Made by a program: the position numbers and the translations under genes. From Limnohabitans sp. Rim8 (GTDB lineage: Bacteria > Pseudomonadota > Gammaproteobacteria > Burkholderiales > Burkholderiaceae_C): a stretch of 64,000 bases of DNA. Every line of letters starts with the position of its first letter. The stretch's first letter is position 1. Under the pieces are notes generated by a model that was given only the letters and a program-made list of their open reading frames with translations, had not been told where the DNA came from and did not search any database. Shown one piece after another: positions 45,735 to 53,636 of the stretch. The stretch lies in assembly GCA_945901045.1 (NCBI GenBank), contig CAMDKK010000005.1, forward strand, positions 1 through 64,000. The letters run 5' to 3'.

Positions 45735-46649
45735 TTAGGGCATAAGTGGCTGCATTGCCGCCTTAATCGCCTTCTTCTGTGTTTCGGTTACGCGCATCAT
45801 CGGGGCACGCGGCTCGTACATGGGCGTACCTTGAAGGTGCTGTATGTACTTAATGCAAGCAGGCAGGTTATCGTGGCTCATCGTGTTCCAAAGTGCATTG
45901 AGCTTGAAGTGCAAGTCACGTGCGGTCTCATGATCATTCGCTTGGACTGCTTTCTGAATGCGCACGACGATGTGTGGAACGGCTGTGGTTAGAGCAGAGA
46001 TCGCTCCGTGCATCCCCATGGCAAAGCCAGGGTAAAGCAGCGCATCCACGCCGGACAGCACAACGTTCTCGGGCTTGCAGTGGAGCAGAAGATCGGAGAG
46101 AGACTTCAGGTCACCGCCGCTTTGCTTCATGCCTACAACGCCAGGTACTTCGTCCATGATGCGAAGCATCAGGTCAACGCTAAGGTAATTCCAAGGGATC
46201 ACGTTGTAGATCAAAATCGGAATGCCCGTAGCGTCGGAAATAGTGCGGAAATGCTCGATAGTCGCTTCGGCATCAGGTTTAAACAAGTAGTGCACTGGCG
46301 TAACTTGAAGCGCTGCGACTTTCATGCCCTTTAGCATGTTGGCCCGATCAATAGCGGCACGTGTACTCTGCACGATCAGACCGGCTAAAAAGGGTACGCG
46401 ATCGGCTGTAGCGTCGTAAGCCTCCTTCATGACGAGTGCAAATTCAGAATCGTTCAGGGTATGGCCCTCACCCGTACTTCCGCCTGCAACCACACCATTG
46501 GCACCGCTATCAATAATGAATTCGATCTGCTGCTTCAGGCCACCTTTGACCAGTTCTCCGGACTCATCAAATGGCATAGTTAAAGGAGGCAAAACACCGG
46601 TCAGATGCTGACGTGCGAAGGATAGATTACTTGTCAAGGAAAACTCCAT
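45735..46649 (-). CDS. DapA-family aldolase/lyase
   Basis: A 304-residue class I aldolase of the dihydrodipicolinate synthase/N-acetylneuraminate lyase family. The Schiff-base Lys175 (GVVGMKQSGGD), Tyr148 (ILIYNVIPWN) and the carboxylate-binding loop GGSTGEGHTL are present. The Arg that follows the Tyr in true DapA (YNVPSR) is absent, so lysine synthesis is unlikely and a sugar-acid or 2-oxo-acid aldolase/dehydratase is favoured. It is the first structural gene of the operon, with two dyads 30-55 bases upstream. Confidence 0.9.
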   Translation of the reverse strand: MEFSLTSNLSFARQHLTGVLPPLTMPFDESGELVKGGLKQQIEFIIDSGANGVVAGGSTGEGHTLNDSEFALVMKEAYDATADRVPFLAGLIVQSTRAAIDRANMLKGMKVAALQVTPVHYLFKPDAEATIEHFRTISDATGIPILIYNVIPWNYLSVDLMLRIMDEVPGVVGMKQSGGDLKSLSDLLLHCKPENVVLSGVDALLYPGFAMGMHGAISALTTAVPHIVVRIQKAVQANDHETARDLHFKLNALWNTMSHDNLPACIKYIQHLQGTPMYEPRAPMMRVTETQKKAIKAAMQPLMP

Positions 46650-46677
46650 TGATGAATGTTATTGGAATATTTGTCCG

Positions 46678-46702
46678 CATTCCGGAATGACATTTCGGAA
46701 TG
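46678..46702. promoter_or_regulatory. Two adjacent palindromes, candidate IclR operator
   Basis: CATTCCGGAATG (46678-46689) is a perfect 12-base palindrome and CATTTCGGAATG (46691-46702) is a near-identical copy one base further on. Together they lie 29-53 bases upstream of the aldolase start, where a promoter is expected. The IclR regulator at 47168-47968 is the obvious candidate to bind them. Confidence 0.55.
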
Positions 46703-46940
46703 AGATGGAGTGTAGTGCGGCATTGGATGCTGCAAATAGAGGGTTTTCCCTTGCCCGTCGCGTTAAGGGATTAACACAGCAGCAAACTGATGGCTTTTAT
46801 ACGTTTGGGCGCGAGAAAGAAACAGCGGCCCTAAGCAAGAGCGAAGTGAGGCTTACGAACTTGGCGCGTGTATTAGATCGGACGGAGGGCCGACAGGCAT
46901 GAACAAGAAAACCGAAGCATTGGGGGCTACCTAGCTAAAC
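46687..46940 (+). pseudogene. Possible decayed hipBA-like toxin-antitoxin relic
   Basis: A frame at 46687-46902 (71 residues) contains ARRVKGLTQQQTD, like helix two to three of an XRE/HipB repressor, and ends SEVRLTNLARVLDRTEG, like the C-terminus of such antitoxins; the middle is not conserved. Its TGA overlaps an ATG (46899-46902), the normal hipB-hipA junction, but the second frame stops after MNKKTEALGAT. This reads as a truncated antitoxin followed by only the first codons of hipA. The assignment rests on short matches and position. Confidence 0.35.
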
Positions 46941-47167
46941 GGCCGATTAAATTGATGGCGATCATTGATTGCATACTTCACAAGCAAGTAGAGGTCCATT
47001 TAAGACTATGAATTGAACATGAAACGCCGTTGGTACACGTATCTTTTTTAAAAAAATTAGCCACACAACCCATGAAGGCAATGCGCAAAATCAACCGGTG
47101 GTAGTGGGCTCTAGAATGACCAAAAAAAAGACTATCAGCATGACCGTGTCATCTGCAGACTAGAAGT
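46903..47167. other. Non-coding AT-rich gap with small gene fragments
   Basis: After the possible hipB-like frame nothing of gene length is seen. Short frames occur, including MTKKKTISMTVSSAD at 47117-47164, and runs of T and A near 47044-47059. The region looks like decayed DNA between the IclR gene and its presumed operon. Confidence 0.4.
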
Positions 47168-47968
47168 TCATGATCTTGTGGGTGCCACATAACCAAGGTG
47201 CCTAGAAATGGCGTCTGCCGTGTCCACAACGACACTTGCAAGCTCCTGCTGTCTATCCTTATTCATACGGTCTAAGGGTCCTGAAACGCTGATGGCTGCA
47301 AATACCTTGCCGCTTGCGTTGCGGATTGGGGCGGCAACACATCTCACAAAAAGTTGGAGTTCTTCATCATCAAAAGCGTAACCGAGCTTACGAACCTTAA
47401 CGTATTCACGCTCTAATGCCGAGAGCGTTGAAAGCGTGTGGGAAGTATAAGAACGCAACCCTCGTTGTGCTATGTTCTTTACAACATCTTTCGTCAGAAA
47501 AGCCCCAACAGCTTTCCCTATTCCTGTGCAATGTATGGGTGCAATTTCAACGTGTGCAGACAATGCCTGCCTAGACTCATCGAAACGTTCCCGTTCAATG
47601 AGGACGACGCTTTCACCGTTGAAAACGCCAAGATGCACTGCTGCGCTTGCATTGCGTGCTAACGACTCAACAAATGGGGTTGCTTCGCGGTGAAGATCCA
47701 TATTAGAAAGAGCCAAGCTGCCCAATTCATACAACCCGATGCCAAGCCTATACCCGCCCCCTTGAATATCCTGCTCGATAAATCCAATATCCTTCAGGGC
47801 ACTCAGAATACGATGGACAGTTGGGCGTGGAAGGCTCGTACCGTCAGATAATTGAGTAACGGTTAAATGACGCGCAACAGGTGAAAAACAATGCAGTACA
47901 TCGAACATCCTTTGATAGCTCTGGATACGGTTTTTGTCGTTGGCTGGTGACTTTGCATTTGTTGACAT
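47168..47968 (-). CDS. IclR-family transcriptional regulator
   Basis: A 266-residue regulator. The N-terminal winged helix covers RMFDVLHCFSPVARHLTVTQ, TSLPRPTVHRILSALKDIGFI (key helix SLPRPTVHRIL), and the effector domain has HCTGIGKAVGAFL, GYAFDDEELQLFVRCVAAPI and AISVSGPLDRM, all typical. It probably controls the DapA-DhaKL-TRAP-Bug operon that lies downstream on the same strand after a 518-base gap. Confidence 0.92.
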   Translation of the reverse strand: MSTNAKSPANDKNRIQSYQRMFDVLHCFSPVARHLTVTQLSDGTSLPRPTVHRILSALKDIGFIEQDIQGGGYRLGIGLYELGSLALSNMDLHREATPFVESLARNASAAVHLGVFNGESVVLIERERFDESRQALSAHVEIAPIHCTGIGKAVGAFLTKDVVKNIAQRGLRSYTSHTLSTLSALEREYVKVRKLGYAFDDEELQLFVRCVAAPIRNASGKVFAAISVSGPLDRMNKDRQQELASVVVDTADAISRHLGYVAPTRS

Positions 47969-48126
47969 GTGATTGTTACCCTCTAGGACATCAATTCAAC
48001 TGATGGCTGTGAACCAACCTATGCTGATGACTATAGAACAGGTCTGCTTGAAGATTTAATTATCTAACAGCATAACCGTTGAAGATAAACACAACAAAAT
48101 CATCAAGAATTTCTGGCCAGACCGAT

Positions 48127-49566
48127 TTACGCAGATGTGACATCAAAGGTGGGCAGCAGCGCTGCTGAGCCGGCGAGGTAGCGCCGACGCGCGTCGGCAT
48201 AGACCACGGCTGCATCGGGTGCTGGGGTAAAGCGTCTCTCTGTCGTCACAAAACACCTGCTGGCGCTCGCCGCGTTCGGGAAGGCTTTCAGGGCGACGCT
48301 CGCGATGACGGCCAAGCCAAGCGTGGTCAATTCGGGATCTGACAGGCGCTCAACGGGAACGCCCAACACATCGGCCTTGATTTGGGCCAACAGGTCGTTG
48401 CGGGCCAGTCCGCCCGCCAGGCGCATGTCCGTAATCTGTACGCCGCAATCGGCCATGGTCGAGGTGATGTGGGACAGTGAAAAAGCCAGACCTTCGAAGA
48501 CGGCGCGCATGATGTCTGCCTGGCTGGTGTCCAGCGACAGACCCAGCAGAGCACCTCTTGCATGCGGGTTCCATAGAGGCGCCCTTTCACCCGCAAGGTA
48601 AGGCAAAAAGCTCAGGCCGCGGGCACCCGGCGCAACGCTGGCGGCGGCGGCAGTCAGCGCGGCAATATCGGTGTGCATCAATTGGGCACGTACCCATTCG
48701 AGGGTGCTGCCGGAGGACGCCGTGGAGCCACGGACCAACCATTGATCGGCCAGAGGGACGCTGTAAATCCTTTGCAAATGGTCGTCAGTTGGCTTGGCAG
48801 ACACCACGCCAAAAGAGGTCACAGTGCCCGAAATGTCCAACGCCTGGCCGGGCATGTGGATGCCGCTGCCGATATAAGCGCATTTGCTGTCAAAGGTGGC
48901 TGCCATCACTGGCACGTCCGAAAAACCATCACGCCATGACTGCGCTGGCAGCAAGGTGCCTATGACCTGCCCTATGGATACGGTATCGCCAAAGGGGGCC
49001 CGGTCCGCCCCCAGACGCTTGCGATGTGCCTGCGTGTAGAGCCGTGACGCGGTGTAGGCATTGAGCGTAGCTTGCCCGGTGAGGAAAAAATTCAACCAGC
49101 CAGTGGCATCCAAAAAGTGCCGCGTGCGTGCCGCCACTTCGGGCTGCTCCCTGCAAAGGCGAAACCAATGCGGCAGCGGATCAGACACCACGGGCCGCAG
49201 CGAGACTTCTCCAGCCAGGGCCTTGACGATTTGTTCGACGTCCTGTGCAGGCCGTCGATCCGAATACATGACTGCGGGCGTCAAGGCTTGGCCTTGCGCG
49301 TCCAGTGCGACAAAGCCAGCCAAAGGGCCAGCCGCAGCGATGGCATCAGGCCTGATGCCAGCACGCTGCGCCTCATTCAAGGCGTTCTCTAAAAGACCGG
49401 CCCATTGCGCAGTGAATTGTTCGAACACATCGCCGTCCACTTTGGAGTCGACCGGAGCACTCCACGACCACAACCGCTGTCCAGCAGTGTCCAGCGCGCT
49501 GACCCGCAGGCTCTGCGTCCCCAGGTCAATCGCCAGGATGGTCTGATGCGGTAAGGTGCAGATCAT
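48127..49566 (-). CDS. FGGY-family carbohydrate kinase
   Basis: A 479-residue sugar kinase of the xylulokinase/gluconokinase group. The ATP/substrate motifs are AIDLGTQSLRVSALD at the start, VMYSDRRPAQDVEQI, the FGGY signature region LSFLPYLAGERAPLWNPHARG and LAGGLARNDLLAQIKADVLG. The start overlaps the aldolase stop in an ATGA arrangement. Paired with an HpcH/HpaI aldolase it suggests phosphorylation and cleavage of a sugar or sugar acid. The substrate cannot be told from sequence. Confidence 0.92.
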   Translation of the reverse strand: MICTLPHQTILAIDLGTQSLRVSALDTAGQRLWSWSAPVDSKVDGDVFEQFTAQWAGLLENALNEAQRAGIRPDAIAAAGPLAGFVALDAQGQALTPAVMYSDRRPAQDVEQIVKALAGEVSLRPVVSDPLPHWFRLCREQPEVAARTRHFLDATGWLNFFLTGQATLNAYTASRLYTQAHRKRLGADRAPFGDTVSIGQVIGTLLPAQSWRDGFSDVPVMAATFDSKCAYIGSGIHMPGQALDISGTVTSFGVVSAKPTDDHLQRIYSVPLADQWLVRGSTASSGSTLEWVRAQLMHTDIAALTAAAASVAPGARGLSFLPYLAGERAPLWNPHARGALLGLSLDTSQADIMRAVFEGLAFSLSHITSTMADCGVQITDMRLAGGLARNDLLAQIKADVLGVPVERLSDPELTTLGLAVIASVALKAFPNAASASRCFVTTERRFTPAPDAAVVYADARRRYLAGSAALLPTFDVTSA

Positions 49567-50333
49567 GCTGCCGTGGCCAGTGTCGAGAAGAACTCGGCGT
49601 TCGCTTTCATGCCTTGAATGACCATCCCGCGGTCGGAACCCAGGGCGATGAAGCGGTAACCCAGCGCAAGGTATTGACGTGCCTGCTGAGGGTTGCGTAC
49701 CAGCGTGCCAGCTACTTTGCCGTGTTGTTGGGCGGCTGTGGCGATGCGCACGAGCGCCTCGCGGAATTCCGGTTGTTCGGGATCACTGCTCAGGCCCAAA
49801 TCGATACTCAGGTCGGTCGGGCCCACGAACAGCACGTCGATGCCGTCAACGGCGGCGATGGCTTCGACATTGTGCAAGCCAACCCGCGATTCGATCTGGG
49901 CCGCCACCAACAGGTTGTCATTGGCTTCTGCCAAGTACTGGGCGTAGTGAAAACCGTAACCGCTGTTGCGGGTTGATGTAGCCGCACCCCGTTTTCCCAG
50001 CGGCGGGATTCGCACGCAGCTGATGAGCTGATGCGCCTGTTCGGCGGTTTCTACGTTCGGCACCATGATGCCGCTGGGACCCAGGTCCAGTACCTGCTTG
50101 AAGACCACCGCATCGATGTTCGGCACGCGGACCACGGCAGCAGTCGGATAGGCCTCGAGCGCCTGCAACTGGTGCAGCAAGTCTTTGTGGTCACCCGAGC
50201 CATGCTCCAGGTCGATCAGGACCCAGTCATACCCCGCCAGCCCTGCGATTTCCGCCGTGTCCGACGATCCCATGTTCAACCAGGAGCCGGCGAAGAGTCT
50301 TGCTTGGAGTGCACGTTGACGGGCCCATTTCAT
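49563..50333 (-). CDS. HpcH/HpaI-family class II aldolase
   Basis: A 256-residue metal-dependent aldolase that makes or cleaves 2-keto-3-deoxy acids to pyruvate and an aldehyde. Marks: YDWVLIDLEHG with the conserved catalytic His, VVRVPNIDAVVFKQVLDLG, GIMVPNVETAEQ, QIESRVGLHNVEAIAAVDGIDVLFVGPTDLS (core DVLFVGPTDLS). Members include 4-hydroxy-2-oxoheptanedioate and 5-keto-4-deoxyglucarate aldolases. It is coupled to the FGGY kinase downstream. Confidence 0.92.
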   Translation of the reverse strand: MKWARQRALQARLFAGSWLNMGSSDTAEIAGLAGYDWVLIDLEHGSGDHKDLLHQLQALEAYPTAAVVRVPNIDAVVFKQVLDLGPSGIMVPNVETAEQAHQLISCVRIPPLGKRGAATSTRNSGYGFHYAQYLAEANDNLLVAAQIESRVGLHNVEAIAAVDGIDVLFVGPTDLSIDLGLSSDPEQPEFREALVRIATAAQQHGKVAGTLVRNPQQARQYLALGYRFIALGSDRGMVIQGMKANAEFFSTLATAA

Positions 50334-50404
50334 GGTGAATGTCTTTCGTTCGTTGGCTGCGTTGATAAAGTGCAGGGGCCTGAATTTTCAAATAAAAACT
50401 TTGG

Positions 50405-50427
50405 CTGATTCAAGCGCTTGCAATTGC
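50405..50427. promoter_or_regulatory. Candidate LacI-type operator between divergent genes
   Basis: CAAGCGCTTG (50411-50420) is a perfect palindrome with the central CpG common in LacI-family operators, and GCAATTGC (50420-50427) is a second overlapping palindrome. They lie in the divergent region of the aldolase and the AroE-like gene. No LacI-type regulator gene is in the window. Confidence 0.4.
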
Positions 50428-50487
50428 TTATGTTACGGTTTTAATTTTTTTAAATGCCTTTGACCTGTCAAAGTTGCAAAAAATCCT

Positions 50488-51291
50488 ATGCATCAAGTCA
50501 ACTTTATTAACGGGAAAACGCGCGTATTTGGCATCGTCGGCGATCCTATTGAACAGGTGCGATCTCCCGAAATGGTGACATGGGAATTCCATCAACGGCA
50601 ACACAACGCTGTAGTGATTCCCATCCACGTCGCGCGGGAAGATTTTGATGATGTCGTCCCAGACATCATGCGCATGCGCAATCTGGACGGCTTGATTTTC
50701 ACCATCCCCTTTAAAGTCAAGGCCATTGAATTGGCCAAGACACTGGGTCCACAGGCTTCGCTTGTCGGCGCGATCAATGCCATCAAACGTCAAAGCAATG
50801 GTGAGTGGTGCGGTGAAATATTTGACGGCTTAGGTTGCGTTGAAGCCTTCAAACGCCGTGGCATTGCGCTGAAGGACAAACGCATTCAACTCATTGGCCT
50901 GGGAGGTGCTGGCTCAGCCATTTGCGTGGCGGTTGCGCAAGAACACCCCAGTCTCATGAGGCTGTTCGATTTGAACGAACAACGCACTCAACAAATGGTC
51001 CAGTGGGTCAGACAGATCAGCCCCAAGACCATCGTGGAAGTGGGGCTCCCGCGTTGTGATGACATCGATGTCTTGATGAATGCTTCTCCTGTTGGCATGC
51101 TGAGCGACGCAAGGCTTCCATTGGCGGCGGAAAAGCTTGATAAGAATTTGGTGGTTTTTGATGCCATCGTGATGCCGGAGAACACCCCTTTGCTGACACT
51201 CGCACAAGACTGCGGCTGCGAGCTTGTTCGAGGGCGGGAAATGATGCTCGGGCAGATATCCAGGCTCGTGGACTATTTTATTTTGCCTTAG
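50488..51291 (+). CDS. Shikimate/quinate dehydrogenase-like protein (AroE family)
   Basis: A 267-residue NAD(P)-dependent dehydrogenase. N-terminal substrate domain: FGIVGDPIEQVRSPEM (one of the two usual substrate serines is Val), LIFTIPFKVKA with the catalytic Lys, and GEIFDGLGCVEA with the catalytic Asp. Nucleotide motif: QLIGLGGAGSAICVA. Because of the altered serine and the sugar-acid neighbours it may act on a shikimate- or quinate-like hydroxy acid and not in aromatic biosynthesis. It is divergent from the aldolase gene. Confidence 0.85.
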   Translation: MHQVNFINGKTRVFGIVGDPIEQVRSPEMVTWEFHQRQHNAVVIPIHVAREDFDDVVPDIMRMRNLDGLIFTIPFKVKAIELAKTLGPQASLVGAINAIKRQSNGEWCGEIFDGLGCVEAFKRRGIALKDKRIQLIGLGGAGSAICVAVAQEHPSLMRLFDLNEQRTQQMVQWVRQISPKTIVEVGLPRCDDIDVLMNASPVGMLSDARLPLAAEKLDKNLVVFDAIVMPENTPLLTLAQDCGCELVRGREMMLGQISRLVDYFILP

Positions 51292-51351
51292 CGATTTGGC
51301 AAAAAACTTGCTTCAAAAAATGCCGAAAAGTACGCGACGCAACGGGTGTTC

Positions 51352-51486
51352 ATGCTTGAAAAGAATGCAAGGATCCCGAGTCAGATGGGAACTCTAGTCC
51401 AAGCGGACTTCGAGTCAGTGGCCCAGAACAACCTCAAAATGTCAAAAAGCTGTCATGCGACTCTGCGTAAAGCAGTCGCTCAATAA
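51352..51486 (+). CDS. Doubtful small ORF, possible gene fragment
   Basis: A 44-residue frame (MLEKNARIPSQMGTLVQ at the start, LRKAVAQ at the end), amphipathic and charged. The same frame is open upstream to about 51296 without a good start codon, so it may be the 3' remnant of a longer gene. No family recognised. The remaining bases of the 51292-51562 gap show nothing definite. Confidence 0.2.
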   Translation: MLEKNARIPSQMGTLVQADFESVAQNNLKMSKSCHATLRKAVAQ

Positions 51487-51562
51487 GCGATGAATGACCT
51501 GGCAAATACGCTTTCAAGGGCTTTTGTGGAACGTGCTGCACCTTGTCCTTGAATCCGCTTTT

Positions 51563-52575
51563 TTAAGCGCCCTCTATTTTTGCTGTTTGCATCAACTTGC
51601 GCCACACAGGAAGTTCCGATTGAATCATCGCAGCAAAAGCTTCAGGCGATTTCGGTAAAGGTGCAGGCGTATTTTGTTTTTGCTCAAATAAACCAACGGT
51701 CTCAGGCAATACCAGCCAGCGATTCAATAATGCGTTCAGCTTACCTGCGAGTTCATTGGACATTGACGATGGTCCAAACATACCGTACCAAGACACAAAC
51801 CCTATGGGGTAACCCTGCTCAGCCAAGGTGGCAACATCAGGCAATTGGGGCATACGTTTGGGTCCAAGGGCGGCTATGGCACGGATGCGCCCCGCTTTAA
51901 TGAGCTGAACCGGTGTTGCAGAATCAATCGTTGAGACCATCAATACGCCGGAGACGACATCAGGGGTAATGGATGCAACAGTCTTGTAAGGCACATGATT
52001 GAGCGGTATGCCGGCCTGCTCTTTGAGGGTTTCCATGACCAGATGGCCGCCAGAGCCCATGCCCCACGATCCGTAATTGAGACCACCGCTTTGCGCTTTG
52101 GCATAGGCGATGAGATCTTTGATATTTTTAATCGGCGATGCCGCATTCACAACTAAAAGATTGCCAAAATCACTGCCAATCAGCCCAATGGGTTGAGGTC
52201 CGTCATGGTGTCGTGGGAAATCTTAGCGTTCATCGCTTTGTTTCCCAAAATAGCACCCGCAAATGAGATTAAAAGGGTATGTCCATCCCCGGGTTGTCTC
52301 ACAACCTGTTCGTGGGCTATCACGCCGTTCGCGCCGGGTTTGTTTTCTACAACGACGGGTTGACCGAGCTCCCTGCTGAGCCATTCAGCCAGGGGACGAC
52401 CAAAAATGTCCGCCCCGCCACCCGCCCCGCTGGGTAAAACCAGTCGAATCGGTTTACTGGGCCAGCTTGTCTGGGCGTGTCCTATTTCTAGGCTGCAACT
52501 TAAAAACAAAGAGCCTGCTGTTTGAAGGATGCGCCTGCGCTCGACACTCAAAATGAAAGAAGATGGGGTGGACAT
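51563..52575 (-). pseudogene. Bug-family solute-binding protein 5, frameshifted
   Basis: Two adjoining frames on the minus strand make one Bug protein. The first (52575-52180, 131 codons) has the signal region and LVLPSGAGGGADIFGRP, VVENKPGANGVIA and ends DLNPLG followed by TGA. Reading one base out of phase from there gives LIGSDFGNLLVVNAAS, which joins the second part (from 52150) with VPYKTVASITPDVVSGV and LPDVATLAEQGYP. A single missing base in the G run at 52184-52186 explains the break. The lesion may be real or a sequencing error in a homopolymer. Confidence 0.85.
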
Positions 52576-52702
52576 GAAATAACTCCTTGTAATTCAATGG
52601 TGTTTAATTTATTCAATTCGTCGGACAGAGAGTCGCATTTTTTTCAAAGAAATTAGAGCTTTCACGGTGACAATCCACAACGCTTTCATTCGAGGCAGAG
52701 CC

Positions 52703-53446
52703 TTAGCGCTTGACCACAGCTTTGTAGCTGAAACTGTCACCCCGAAAATACATTTCCGAATAGACCATCGACTGCCCAGACACGTCGACCGGTGTGAAGT
52801 CAATGCGCAGCAGGGGCGAACCGCGCTGGACATCCAGCAATTTGGCTAGCGCTGCGCTGGCCGGTATCGCGCGGGCTTCAATGCGGTTACTTTTAAGACG
52901 GTGACCCAACCGAGTCTCCAGCAGCACCACCACGTCGTTGGTGTTGATATCCTCTTGGATAAGTGCCTTTATCAGCGCTGGCTCACCATAGGACAGCACG
53001 AACGCGAAGGGCTTACCGTTCACCAGCCGCAAGCAGCGCAATGCGATAAGAGGATGGCCAAGAGACACCTCGAGGGCATGGGCTGCTGCTGCGGGTGCGC
53101 CAACCTGCTTCATCGAAAGAATACGTCCGACGGCCCGCTTGCCTTGTTTGCGCATATGCTCGTAAAAGCCAATCAGCGGGCCCATGTCGGGTAATTCGTT
53201 CGGCCGGGTGACATAGCTGCCTTTACCGTTGACCTTTTCAATCAGGCCTTCAGCATGCAGACTGGCCAACGCCTGCCTCACAGTGATGCGCGAGACGCCA
53301 AAGTTCTCTTCAAGCTCCGACTCCGAAGGTAACTTGTGCCCAGGCGCCATCCGGTTCGCGAGAATGTCGCTGCGCAAGCTGTCGGCCATACGAACGAACA
53401 AGGTTCGGTTGTCATCAGTCGGGTTGCGTGAAAGTTCTTTGGCCAT
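52703..53446 (-). CDS. GntR-family regulator with UTRA domain (HutC subfamily)
   Basis: A 247-residue repressor. The winged helix is visible as ILANRMAPGHKLPSESELEE, FGVSRITVRQALASLHAEGLI (core SRITVRQALASL), and the C-terminal UTRA ligand domain has PLIALRCLRLVNGKPFAFV and IEARAIPASAALAKLL, with the ending VYSEMYFRGDSFSYK. ATG 53446 gives the usual length; the frame is open to 53491. It is divergent from the Bug 6 gene, with two dyad elements between them, and probably controls the acyl-CoA operon to the right. Confidence 0.92.
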   Translation of the reverse strand: MAKELSRNPTDDNRTLFVRMADSLRSDILANRMAPGHKLPSESELEENFGVSRITVRQALASLHAEGLIEKVNGKGSYVTRPNELPDMGPLIGFYEHMRKQGKRAVGRILSMKQVGAPAAAAHALEVSLGHPLIALRCLRLVNGKPFAFVLSYGEPALIKALIQEDINTNDVVVLLETRLGHRLKSNRIEARAIPASAALAKLLDVQRGSPLLRIDFTPVDVSGQSMVYSEMYFRGDSFSYKAVVKR

Positions 53447-53507
53447 AATTTTCAGGTTACCGATGGGATGGAGCGGCAGCCTAAACCGCAATGATCGAAA
53501 TGTACAA

Positions 53508-53553
53508 CTGTTATAACAGGTTGCGGGAAAAATATTTACCTGTCATGATAGGT
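53508..53553. promoter_or_regulatory. Two dyad operators in the GntR / Bug 6 intergenic region
   Basis: CTGTTATAACAG (53508-53519) is a perfect palindrome. ACCTGTCATGATAGGT (53538-53553) is a 16-base dyad with 14 matching positions. Their centres are 32 bases apart, about three helical turns. Both lie between the divergent regulator gene and the Bug 6 operon, as expected for an autoregulated GntR protein. Confidence 0.55.
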
Positions 53554-53636
53554 CTTGCTCAGATTCGGACAGATAGAGCCCACAGCCAGCATTGAATGCT
53601 TTGTTGGCCCCACTTCAAAATCATCAGGAGACAAAC

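Noticed and set aside
45735..46649. 4-hydroxy-tetrahydrodipicolinate synthase (dapA) for lysine synthesis
   Set aside because: The Arg after the catalytic Tyr is missing and the gene lies in a transport/kinase operon, so a catabolic family member is more likely.
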